From NCBI GenBank assembly GCA_947461225.1, contig CANHJV010000010.1:1-45689 (forward strand): a stretch of 45,689 nt of DNA, given 5' to 3'. This DNA is from Gemmatimonadota bacterium (GTDB taxonomy: Bacteria > Gemmatimonadota > Gemmatimonadetes > Gemmatimonadales > Gemmatimonadaceae). Shown here piece after piece: positions 15,828 through 23,361 of the stretch. Within the stretch, counting starts at the first letter, position 1; every line of letters starts with the position of its first letter. Both the position numbers and the translations under genes were made by a program. The notes beneath the pieces were generated by a model. It saw only the letters and a list, made by a program, of their open reading frames with translations, searched no databases and had not been told where the DNA came from.

Positions 15828-18602
15828 ATGCGGACCTACGCACACGTGCTTTCCCGTTTCGCGCGTCATTTGACGCTGGCGATTGCGGCTGCCGTCGTCC
15901 CCGCTTCTGTCGTCGCTGCACAGGGAGCTGATGCCCCCGTCGGCCGGATCACCGGCCGCATCATCGATACCAAGTCCGGTCAAGGCATCGCCGCGGCCGG
16001 CGTGCAGATCGTCGGCACGACGATCGGTGCCCAGTCCGGCGTAGACGGTCGATACACCATCCTTCGCGTTCCGGCCGGCACCACCACGTTGCAGGTGCGC
16101 CGCATCGGATACGGACCGAAGACGGTGACCGGCATCGTCGTACCGGCCAACGGCGCGATCGAACTCGACATCTCGCTTAACTCGGCCGACGTGCAGTTGG
16201 CCGCGATCAGCGTAACGGCGACCAAGGAAAAGGGCACGGTCAACGAAGCGTTGAACCAGCAGAAGAACGCCACGAACGCCGTGAACGCGATCACCGCCGA
16301 GCAGATCGCCCGCAGCCCCGACGGCGATGCGGCGCAGGCCGCGCAGCGCGTGAGTGGTGTCACGGTGCAGGACGGCAAGTATCTGCAGGTACGCGGCCTG
16401 GGTGAGCGCTACACCACGGCGTCGTTGAACGGCGCGCGCATTCCGAGTCCGGAACCCGAGCGCAAGGTGGTGCCGCTCGACCTGTTCCCCGCCGGATTGC
16501 TGCAGGATGTCACGACGGTCAAGACGTTTACGCCCGACCAGCCGGGTGACTTCGCCGGTGCGAACGTGAACATCCGGACCAAGGAATTCCCGGCGTCGCG
16601 TCAGATCAACTACTCCACGAGCTTCGGCGCCAACAGCCGCGTGCTCGGCCAGATGATGCCGTTCGCCCCGCGCGCGGGCGGTGAGTTGATCGGCTTTGCC
16701 GGTGCTGCTCGCACCCGGCCATCCGCCATCGCGTCCGCCAACTTCCTCGGCAACGTCACCCAGTCGGACTACAACCAGATGGCGCTTCAGCAGCGCAACG
16801 TCTGGAATGCCGCGCCGCGCAACGGTGGCATGAACGGCTCCTTCGGTGCGTCGACGGGTGGCAACACGATTCTCGGACGACGCATCGGGTATGTCCTAAG
16901 CGGCAACTACGGCTACTCCGAAGAGACCCGCGCCAACGAGCGCTTCGCCGTCGGCAATCAGGGTGCGAACAATACGGTGGTGCCCTTGACCTCCGTATCC
17001 GGTACGACCGGTCGCTCCAGCATTCAGTGGGGCGGCATCGCGAACTTCTCGAAGTTGATCGGCAAGAGCTCGCGTGTCTCGCTCAACACGACCGCCACGC
17101 GCAGTGCGGACAACGAAGCGCGTACGGATCGTGGCTTTGACGAAAACCTGTCGGACAGCATTGCCCGCACGACCCTACGCTATGTGGAGCGTGGCGTTGC
17201 CACGGTGACCGGACAGGGTGAGCATCAGCTTGGCGACCGCAACAAGACGGCGTGGTCCGCCACGTACGCCAGCACCAGCCGCCGTGAACCGGATCGTTCG
17301 GACGTCGTGTACTCGCGTGGTAGCGACGGTAAGTTCTCGCTGCTCGCGTCCCTCGATGGCGCCCGCCGACTGTATTTCGATCTCGAAGAGAAGAACAACA
17401 CCGCGCAGGTTGATCACACGATCAACGTGGGCAACATCGCGAATCAGAATGTCCTCAAGGTTGGTGCCTACTTTCGCACCACCAACCGCTCAGCGGCGGC
17501 TCCGATCTACTCGTTCATCTCGCGGGCGCCGGAAGCGCTGCGCACGCAGTCGGCCGACGTGATCTTCGGCGCGACGCAGGCCTGTGCCTCGTGCAGCCAG
17601 ATCAACGTGCAGCCGATCGGCCAGGCTGGCTCGTACACGGCGGAGGACCGCACGGCGGCTGGCTATGTGATGACGGATTGGGGAATCGGCGAGCGCGTGC
17701 GTGTCATCGCCGGCGCCCGTCTCGAACAGGCCAAGATCAACGTGGCCTCCAGCACGCAGGGTGGCTTCACCGCCAGCGCCATGCTCAACAACACCGACGT
17801 GTTGCCCTCGCTGCTCGTGAACACGAAGCTGACCGAGAACCAGAACCTCCGGTTCGGCATCACGCGCACCCTGGCCCGCCCGGAATATCGCGAGCTGGCC
17901 CCGGTCACCTTCCGCGACGTGCTCGGCGGCGTCAGCGTCACGGGTAACGACAAGCTCAAGCGCTCGCTGATCGACAACGTCGACCTGCGCTACGAAGCCT
18001 TCCCGAACTCGGGCGAAGTGCTGAGCATCGGCGTGTTCGCCAAGCAGTTCGACCGCCCCATCGAGCGTGTGGAATCGGCCACGTCCGGCGCCTACCAGGC
18101 GCGCTTCCAGAACGCCCTGAAGGCTGTCAACCTCGGGGTCGAGCTCGAAGCGCGGAAACAGCTTGGCTTCCTCGGCGCGTGGGCGATGCCGTTCACGGGC
18201 TTCAGCAACGTGACGATCATGCGCTCCTCGGTCGACCTGGATACTACCACCGGTCTCACCGTCACCGACAAGTCGCGTCGCCTCGTCGGCCAGGCGCCGT
18301 TCGTGGTGAACGCCGGCCTCTCCTATTCGTCGGAGAGCGGCCGGACGAACGCCACGCTCCTGTACAACGTCGTGGGCGATCGTATCTATGCCGCCGGCGT
18401 CACGCCGCTCCCGAACATCGTCGAGAAGTCGCGCAAGGTCGTTGACCTCTCCCTGCGCTTCCCGGTGGCCGGCAGCTTGTCGGGCCGCGTCGATGCACGG
18501 AATCTGCTTGACGCACGCTATCAGTTCATGCAGGGCAACCTCGAGCGTGAAGGCTACAACGCGGGCCGCACGTTCTCCGTCGGATTGTCATGGCGCCAGT
18601 AA
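15828..18602 (+). CDS. TonB-dependent outer-membrane receptor, candidate phosphate-regulated transporter
   Basis: Outer-membrane active transporter of 924 residues from the ATG at 15828; the ORF-track start at 15177 lies inside the sir2 gene. Signal peptide ends near VVAAQG. Then a carboxypeptidase-regulatory-like beta-sandwich (about 35-115, VGRITGRIIDTKSGQGIAAA), a plug domain (about 130-260) with LQVRGLGERYTTASLNGARI and VPLDLFPAGLLQDVTTVKTF, and a beta-barrel to the end (GRTFSVGLSWRQ). The plug is of the VRGLGxRY/DQPGDFAG type, distinct from SusC proteins, and no SusD gene follows. A PHO-box-like repeat precedes it and a hairpin follows, so it is a single-gene unit. The substrate is not shown by the sequence; phosphate or a phosphoester is inferred from regulation and position. 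Confidence 0.9.
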   Translation: MRTYAHVLSRFARHLTLAIAAAVVPASVVAAQGADAPVGRITGRIIDTKSGQGIAAAGVQIVGTTIGAQSGVDGRYTILRVPAGTTTLQVRRIGYGPKTVTGIVVPANGAIELDISLNSADVQLAAISVTATKEKGTVNEALNQQKNATNAVNAITAEQIARSPDGDAAQAAQRVSGVTVQDGKYLQVRGLGERYTTASLNGARIPSPEPERKVVPLDLFPAGLLQDVTTVKTFTPDQPGDFAGANVNIRTKEFPASRQINYSTSFGANSRVLGQMMPFAPRAGGELIGFAGAARTRPSAIASANFLGNVTQSDYNQMALQQRNVWNAAPRNGGMNGSFGASTGGNTILGRRIGYVLSGNYGYSEETRANERFAVGNQGANNTVVPLTSVSGTTGRSSIQWGGIANFSKLIGKSSRVSLNTTATRSADNEARTDRGFDENLSDSIARTTLRYVERGVATVTGQGEHQLGDRNKTAWSATYASTSRREPDRSDVVYSRGSDGKFSLLASLDGARRLYFDLEEKNNTAQVDHTINVGNIANQNVLKVGAYFRTTNRSAAAPIYSFISRAPEALRTQSADVIFGATQACASCSQINVQPIGQAGSYTAEDRTAAGYVMTDWGIGERVRVIAGARLEQAKINVASSTQGGFTASAMLNNTDVLPSLLVNTKLTENQNLRFGITRTLARPEYRELAPVTFRDVLGGVSVTGNDKLKRSLIDNVDLRYEAFPNSGEVLSIGVFAKQFDRPIERVESATSGAYQARFQNALKAVNLGVELEARKQLGFLGAWAMPFTGFSNVTIMRSSVDLDTTTGLTVTDKSRRLVGQAPFVVNAGLSYSSESGRTNATLLYNVVGDRIYAAGVTPLPNIVEKSRKVVDLSLRFPVAGSLSGRVDARNLLDARYQFMQGNLEREGYNAGRTFSVGLSWRQ

Positions 18603-18608
18603 CGCGAA

Positions 18609-18642
18609 CCGTGCGGGCGGGTCCACGGACGGGCCCGCACGG
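18609..18642 (+). terminator. Hairpin terminator after the TonB receptor gene
   Basis: Perfect 10-bp stem CCGTGCGGGC (18609-18618) with GCCCGCACGG (18633-18642), 14-nt loop, starting 6 nt after the stop codon. No U-tract follows, so it may be an L-shaped or Rho-aided terminator. Confidence 0.6.
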
Positions 18643-18665
18643 CGCAGACAGTTGAGAAACAGCCA

Positions 18666-18719
18666 CATGACCCGGCACGGTGACACAACCGTGACCGGGT
18701 CATGACGTATCCGGCACAG
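18666..18719 (+). promoter_or_regulatory. PHO-box-like repeats inside an inverted repeat, upstream of the beta-helix lipoprotein gene
   Basis: Half-sites at 11-bp steps: GTGACAC (18680-18686), GTGACCG (18691-18697), ATGACGT (18702-18708) and a weak GGCACAG (18713-18719), with linkers AACC, GGTC and ATCC. The first linker equals that before the TonB receptor. The first three half-sites lie within or at the edge of a perfect 10-bp inverted repeat, CATGACCCGG (18666-18675) and CCGGGTCATG (18695-18704), which in RNA could form a second hairpin behind the receptor gene. TTACTT (18729-18734), 21 nt after the third half-site, is the best -10 candidate. The start codon is 81 nt beyond the last half-site. 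Confidence 0.6.
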
Positions 18720-18789
18720 AGTATCGCGTTACTTCCTTTCGTAACAACGCCCGCCCTCCACGCTCCACCTACTACACCCAGGACTTCTG

Positions 18790-20538
18790 ATGACGACGTT
18801 CACGCGTTTGCGCGCCATCGCCATGACGTCATTTAGCCTGCTCGCGCTCGCCGCGTGCGGCAGTGATGATCCCACCGCACCTGTGACTCCCGCGACGGGA
18901 ACGCTCGCGATTACCGTGTCCGGCCTGCCCGCGGGCGTGAATGCCGCGGTCACGGTGACGGGCCCGAGCTCGTACTCGCAGTCACCGACCGCCTCGACGA
19001 CCTACAGCGTCGCCCCGGGCACCTACACGGTGGCGGCCTCGCAGGTCACGAGCAACAACGTGCGCTACAACGCCGCCGTCACGGGCTCGCCCGCAACGGT
19101 CACGTCGAATGCCACGGCCACGGCCACGGTGACGTATTCAATCACCGCCAACCCGACCGTGACGCTTAGCGGTTCGATCGCCGCCAGCCGCACGCTGACG
19201 CCGGACACGAACTACGTGCTTCGTGGTTTCGTCTACGTGAACAGCGGCGCGACACTGACCATCAACGCCGGCACCAAGATCGTCGGTGACACCACCGCCC
19301 TCGGCTCCGCCCTGTTCGTGCTTCGCGGCGCGCGCATCGTGGCCAATGGTACGGAAGCGGCTCCGGTGGTGTTTACGTCGCAGCGCAGCGTCGGCAACCG
19401 CTCCCCGGGTGACTGGGGCGGGTTGATTGTCGTCGGCAACGCGCGCAACAATCGCGCGGGTAACATCATCGTCGAAGGCTCCGACGGCTCGGTCGTCGGT
19501 GGCAACTCGGCCGGCGTTGTGTACACCGGTGGTACGAACGACGCCGACAACAGCGGCACGCTGCGCTATGTGCGCGTGGAATTCGCCGGATACGCGACCC
19601 TTACCGACGCGGAGCTGAACTCGTTCACGTTCGCGGCGCTCGGCAGCGGCACCACGCTGGAATATCTGCAGTCGGTGACGGGTCTCGACGACTCGTTCGA
19701 ATGGTTCGGTGGCACGGTGGACGGCAAGTACCTGGTGTCGTACGAAGCCGGTGACGACCATTTCGACACGTCGGAAGGATACCGCGGCCGCAATCAGTTC
19801 TTGATCGCCTACCAGTCGGCGTTCGCGACGCCGCGTGCCGGCGCCGGTGCCGTCTCGACCGACCCGCAGGGCTTCGAAGTGGACGGTTGCAATGGCGGTG
19901 GCTGCACCGCCCCGGCCGGCGGTAACGCACAGAGCTCGGGTGCCGCTGACGGACTGTGGACGATGAACGTGTTCGCGAACTTTACCGTGATCGGCGTCGG
20001 CGCCGGTGTCACGACGCCGACCAACGGCGGCGTGGGCATGGTGCTCCGTCGTGGTACGGGCGGCTACTACGTGAATGGCGTCGTGGCGCGTTGGCCGCGC
20101 CAGGCGATCTCGATCCGCGACACGACGTCGAACAATCGCTTCCAGGTGGATTCCCTGATCGTGCGCAACCTGTACTTCGCAGACAACGGTTCGCAGAACA
20201 GCGGCGTGACCTTCGACCCGACCGGCACGAACTTCGGCCAGGAAGCGGCGTTTACGGCGCGGAACAGCAACGTCACGCTCGCCGCAGGCACCGTGACGGC
20301 GGCAAGCCTCTTCACCGCGCTTCCGGCTGGCGGTACGACGGCCCCGACGGTGGCCGGCTTCGACTGGTCACCGGCCACCGGTTCGCCGATCGCCACGGGT
20401 GGCCTCAGCGCCTTCACCGCTGATCCGAAGATCGCGGCGCGCGCCGGCACCTTCATCACGGCGACCGCGTACCGCGGCGCCGCCGCTCCGGGTGGCACGA
20501 AGTGGTGGGCGAACTGGACCAACTACGCCCGCAACTAA
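18790..20538 (+). CDS. Beta-helix-like surface lipoprotein, partner of the TonB receptor
   Basis: Lipoprotein of 582 residues with no assigned function. Signal peptide ends in the lipobox LAAC (Cys about residue 22). Next comes a Ser/Thr/Val-rich immunoglobulin-like region (about 34-115, TGTLAITVSGLPAGVNAAVT), resembling PEGA or carbohydrate-surface domains. From about residue 120, repeated short strands such as GFVYVNSGATLTINAGTKIVGD, FVLRGARIVANG and DWGGLIVVGNAR suggest a right-handed parallel beta-helix that runs most of the length. CNGGGC could form a disulfide. An AGGA sequence about 8 nt before the ATG fits a ribosome-binding site. It has its own PHO-box-like promoter and sits between the TonB receptor and the pst operon. 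I infer a cell-surface binding or enzymatic partner; no catalytic motif is recognisable. Confidence 0.85.
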   Translation: MTTFTRLRAIAMTSFSLLALAACGSDDPTAPVTPATGTLAITVSGLPAGVNAAVTVTGPSSYSQSPTASTTYSVAPGTYTVAASQVTSNNVRYNAAVTGSPATVTSNATATATVTYSITANPTVTLSGSIAASRTLTPDTNYVLRGFVYVNSGATLTINAGTKIVGDTTALGSALFVLRGARIVANGTEAAPVVFTSQRSVGNRSPGDWGGLIVVGNARNNRAGNIIVEGSDGSVVGGNSAGVVYTGGTNDADNSGTLRYVRVEFAGYATLTDAELNSFTFAALGSGTTLEYLQSVTGLDDSFEWFGGTVDGKYLVSYEAGDDHFDTSEGYRGRNQFLIAYQSAFATPRAGAGAVSTDPQGFEVDGCNGGGCTAPAGGNAQSSGAADGLWTMNVFANFTVIGVGAGVTTPTNGGVGMVLRRGTGGYYVNGVVARWPRQAISIRDTTSNNRFQVDSLIVRNLYFADNGSQNSGVTFDPTGTNFGQEAAFTARNSNVTLAAGTVTAASLFTALPAGGTTAPTVAGFDWSPATGSPIATGGLSAFTADPKIAARAGTFITATAYRGAAAPGGTKWWANWTNYARN

Positions 20539-20564
20539 ACCCGGCGGCTAACGCACTCACGCGC

Positions 20565-20570
20565 TAGCTT
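20565..20570 (+). promoter_or_regulatory. Putative -10 element (TAGCTT) before the pst operon
   Basis: TAGCTT in GCGCTAGCTTC matches the hexamers before pstC and the purine operon. If used, transcription would begin near 20577, only a few nt before the hairpin at 20583-20614. No PHO-box-like repeat and no good -35 lie upstream. Confidence 0.3.
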
Positions 20571-20582
20571 CTTTGAAGTCCG

Positions 20583-20614
20583 AACGGCCGGTGCCCCCTC
20601 GGGCACCGGCCGTT
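20583..20614 (+). terminator. Strong hairpin between the beta-helix lipoprotein and the pst operon
   Basis: Perfect 14-bp stem AACGGCCGGTGCCC with GGGCACCGGCCGTT and a CCTC loop, starting 44 nt after the upstream stop and ending 16 nt before the next start. No U-tract. Most simply a terminator for the lipoprotein gene, but if the TAGCTT at 20565 is a real -10 it would sit at the 5' end of the pst mRNA. Confidence 0.65.
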
Positions 20615-20630
20615 CTCCCATATCGACGCC

Positions 20631-21260
20631 ATGTCTCTACACACTACGTCGCGATCGCTACTCAGCGCGTTCCTCCTGCTGGCCTGCACGGAAAAGCCGG
20701 CGCCCTCGCCCGCGGACGAACAGGCAAAACATGTCGCCGAAGTGGTTGCTGCCGGCGGCGTCGTCGATTCGATTTTGCCGATTGCCGAACATCTTCGGCG
20801 ATTCCGTACCGAACTCCCCAAGACGGATTCGCTGCAGCACGCGAGTACCTCCCGAGAAGCGCTCGTCTCGCGTTGGGCCGCGGCCATCGCCGCGAACGAC
20901 ACCGCCGACCTCAACGCGATGATCATGAATCGCGCCGAGTTCGCGTGGCTGTACTACGAAGCCAGCCCAATGAGCAAGCCGCCCTACGAGGCGCCTCCGG
21001 AACTCCTCTGGGGGCAACTGCTCGCGTCATCGAACAAAGGCGCAACACAGCTGGTGAATCGGTTCGGAGGAAGTCGCGTGAAGGCGAGCGGCCTGCGCTG
21101 CCCGACACCACCGGATACGCAAGGCACCAACGTGCTCACCAGTAAATGCGAGGTTCGGCTCGCCGCGCCTGGCAAGCAAACCGTTGAGGGCGTCCTCTTC
21201 GGTACCATCATCGAACGCGGCGGACGATTCAAGTTCGTCGGTCTCTCCACCAATCTCTGA
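20631..21260 (+). CDS. Small lipoprotein of unknown function, first gene of the pst operon
   Basis: A 209-residue protein I do not recognise. The N terminus MSLHTTSRSLLSAFLLLAC has a hydrophobic core ending in a lipobox with Cys at about residue 19, so it is a likely lipoprotein. A helical, charged middle (AEHLRRFRTELPKTD) and a C-terminal part with a Cys pair about 15 residues apart (LRCPTPPDT and TSKCEVRL), ending in strands (VEGVLFGTIIERGGRFKFVG), look like a small folded periplasmic domain. The last base of its stop codon is the first base of the pstS start (TGATG), so the two are translationally coupled. Coupling to pstS suggests a phosphate-related role, perhaps in presenting or sensing phosphate; this is inference. 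Confidence 0.8.
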   Translation: MSLHTTSRSLLSAFLLLACTEKPAPSPADEQAKHVAEVVAAGGVVDSILPIAEHLRRFRTELPKTDSLQHASTSREALVSRWAAAIAANDTADLNAMIMNRAEFAWLYYEASPMSKPPYEAPPELLWGQLLASSNKGATQLVNRFGGSRVKASGLRCPTPPDTQGTNVLTSKCEVRLAAPGKQTVEGVLFGTIIERGGRFKFVGLSTNL

Positions 21261-22378
21261 TGACGCGTCTCGCGTTCCTCCTGGTGCCCCTGCTCCTTAT
21301 CGGCGGATGCACGGCGTCTCCGAAGGATAGCGTACCGGGCAACGAGTCCACGGCCGCCCTCGCGCCGAGTGGGACCCGCGTCGATCTCACCGGCGCCGGG
21401 GCCACCTTCCCGTATCCGCTCTACTCGCGCTGGTTCAACGAGTACGCGATCCGCACCAACGTGCGCATCAACTACCAGTCGATCGGCTCGGGCGGCGGCA
21501 TCCGCCAAGTGGTCGCGCGCACCGTCGACTTCGGCGCCACCGACGTGCCGATGACCGACGAAGAACTCGCCAGCGCGGGCATGCCGGTGCTGCACATCCC
21601 CACGGTGATCGGCGCCGTCGCCATCACGTACAACCTGCCCGGACTCGCGCGACCGCTCAATCTCAGCCCCGACGTGATCGCCGACATCTTCCTCGGCACG
21701 ATCACCCGCTGGAGCGACCCGCGTATCACGGTGCTCAATCCCAAGCTCACGCTGCCCGCCACCGACATCCTCGTGGTGCATCGCGCCGACGGCAGCGGCA
21801 CGTCCTACATCTTCAGCGACTTCCTGACCAGCGTGAGCCCCGCTTGGGCTGCCGGTCCCGGGCGTGGCAAGGACGTGCGCTGGCCGGTCGGCATCGGTGG
21901 CAAGGGTAACGAAGGCGTGGCCGGTCAGGTGAAACAGATGCCGGGCGCCGTCGGCTATCTCGAGGTCGTGTACGCGCGACAGAATCGCTTGCCCGTCGTG
22001 CACGTGCGGAACGCCGCCGGCCGCTTCATTTCGCCCATGCCCTTCGAAATTGCCTCGGCGGCCACGGCGATGCTCGAGTCGGACCGCAAGCTCAACGCCT
22101 CCGACACCCTCGGCACGCCAGACCTCCGCGTGTCGCTCGTGAACGCGCCTGGTGCCCAGTCGTACCCGATCGCCTCATTTACCTGGATGCTCATCGCGCC
22201 GTCAGCCATCGGCCCTGAGAAGAGCCGTCAATTGGCCGCGTTCGTGCGCTGGGCCCTGCTCGAGACCCCCGACGTGGCCAGTACGCTCGGCTATGTCCCC
22301 CTCCCCTCGGAAGCGGCCACCCGCATCGTCGACCGGCTCGATGCGGCGCTCGCCGCGGAACGACAGCGCGTGCCGTGA
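21260..22378 (+). CDS. pstS: Phosphate ABC transporter substrate-binding lipoprotein
   Basis: High-affinity phosphate-binding protein that delivers phosphate to PstCA. It is 372 residues with a lipobox (LLIGGC), so it is membrane-anchored instead of free in the periplasm. The PstS pattern is clear: LTGAGATFPYPLYSRWFNEY, NYQSIGSGGGIRQ, DFGATDVPMTDEEL, and the phosphate-site region HRADGSGTSYIFSDFL, then GKGNEGVAGQVKQMPGAVGY. It starts on the last base of the preceding lipoprotein stop. Its own stop codon lies inside a PHO-box-like repeat that should drive pstC. Very confident. Confidence 0.96.
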   Translation: MTRLAFLLVPLLLIGGCTASPKDSVPGNESTAALAPSGTRVDLTGAGATFPYPLYSRWFNEYAIRTNVRINYQSIGSGGGIRQVVARTVDFGATDVPMTDEELASAGMPVLHIPTVIGAVAITYNLPGLARPLNLSPDVIADIFLGTITRWSDPRITVLNPKLTLPATDILVVHRADGSGTSYIFSDFLTSVSPAWAAGPGRGKDVRWPVGIGGKGNEGVAGQVKQMPGAVGYLEVVYARQNRLPVVHVRNAAGRFISPMPFEIASAATAMLESDRKLNASDTLGTPDLRVSLVNAPGAQSYPIASFTWMLIAPSAIGPEKSRQLAAFVRWALLETPDVASTLGYVPLPSEAATRIVDRLDAALAAERQRVP

Positions 22379-22428
22379 CAGAGCCGTTACACGGCGCACG
22401 GCGGTCTCAGCACCTGAAAACCTAGCTT
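22375..22428 (+). promoter_or_regulatory. PHO-box-like promoter of pstC, overlapping the pstS stop codon
   Basis: GTGACAG (22375-22381, matching the classical PHO half-site), linker AGCC, GTTACAC (22386-22392), linker GGCG, and a degenerate CACGGCG (22397-22403). TAGCTT at 22423-22428 begins 20 nt after the third half-site, the same distance as before the TonB receptor gene. The pstC ATG is 6 nt after TAGCTT, which predicts a leaderless pstC transcript. The TGA of pstS (22376-22378) is part of the first half-site. Confidence 0.7.
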
Positions 22429-22434
22429 CACTGG

Positions 22435-23361
22435 ATGCAGACCCCGCTCGGTGACCGGCTCTATCGCACGGTCACGACGGTGTGCGCCGCCGCGATCCCC
22501 CTCGTGCTCGTGCTGCTCACCGCCGTGGTCCTGCGCGCGGCGTGGCCGGCGCTCTCGCTCCACGCCGCCGATCTCGCCTTCGGCACCACGTGGGACGTGC
22601 CCCGAGCTCGATTCGGCGCCTTCCCGGCCATCGCGGGCACGTTGCTGTCGTCGCTGATCGCCCTGTGCCTCGCCACCCCGCTCGCCCTAGGCGTCGCCAT
22701 CTTCACCGTCGACATCGGACCACGACGTCTGCATGAGCCGGTGGCCTTTCTCGTCAACTTGCTCGCGGCGATTCCCTCGGTGGTGTACGGGCTCTGGGGA
22801 GTGTTCGTCCTCGTGCCGCTGCTGCGCAGCGCGATCATGCCGGCCCTCGTTCCCCTCGGTACGTTCCTGCCGCTCTTCCGGGGACCGGCCTATGGCCCAA
22901 GCTTGATCGCGGCCAGCCTCGTGCTCGCCATCATGATCCTGCCGTACATCGCCAGCGTCAGCCGCGAGGTCCTGCTGGCCGTTCCGCAAGCGCAGCGTGA
23001 GGCCGCCCTCGCCCTCGGCGCCACCCGCTGGGAGGTCGTGCGTGATGCCGTGCTCCCAGCGGCCCGCTCCGGGCTGATCGGTGGCGTCATGTTGGGCCTC
23101 GGCCGGGCCCTCGGTGAGACGCTGGCGGTCACGATGGTGATCGGTAACCGCCATGCGGTGCCCGATTCGCTGTTCGATCCGGCGTATACGATGGCGTCGC
23201 TGCTGGCCAATGAATTCGCCGAAGCGTCGAGCGACGCCCATCTCTCCGCACTGATGGCCGTGGCCGCGCTGCTCCTCTTGGTCACGCTGCTCATCAATCT
23301 GCTCGCTCGTTGGCTCGTACGGCGTGTCGCGACGGGCCTGCCCGGTGGGCGCTCGTCATGA
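22435..23361 (+). CDS. pstC: Phosphate ABC transporter permease PstC
   Basis: One of the two membrane subunits of the PstSCAB phosphate importer, 308 residues with about six hydrophobic segments. The permease coupling motif region is EAALALGATRWEVVRDAVLPAARSGLIGG, the EAA loop that contacts PstB, followed by GRALGETLAVTMVIGN, a PstC signature. LLAAIPSVVYGLWGVFVL is also characteristic. The ATG is 56 nt after the pstS stop, preceded by a PHO-box-like repeat and a TAGCTT element and by no Shine-Dalgarno sequence. Its end overlaps pstA by 4 bp. Confidence 0.95.
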   Translation: MQTPLGDRLYRTVTTVCAAAIPLVLVLLTAVVLRAAWPALSLHAADLAFGTTWDVPRARFGAFPAIAGTLLSSLIALCLATPLALGVAIFTVDIGPRRLHEPVAFLVNLLAAIPSVVYGLWGVFVLVPLLRSAIMPALVPLGTFLPLFRGPAYGPSLIAASLVLAIMILPYIASVSREVLLAVPQAQREAALALGATRWEVVRDAVLPAARSGLIGGVMLGLGRALGETLAVTMVIGNRHAVPDSLFDPAYTMASLLANEFAEASSDAHLSALMAVAALLLLVTLLINLLARWLVRRVATGLPGGRSS

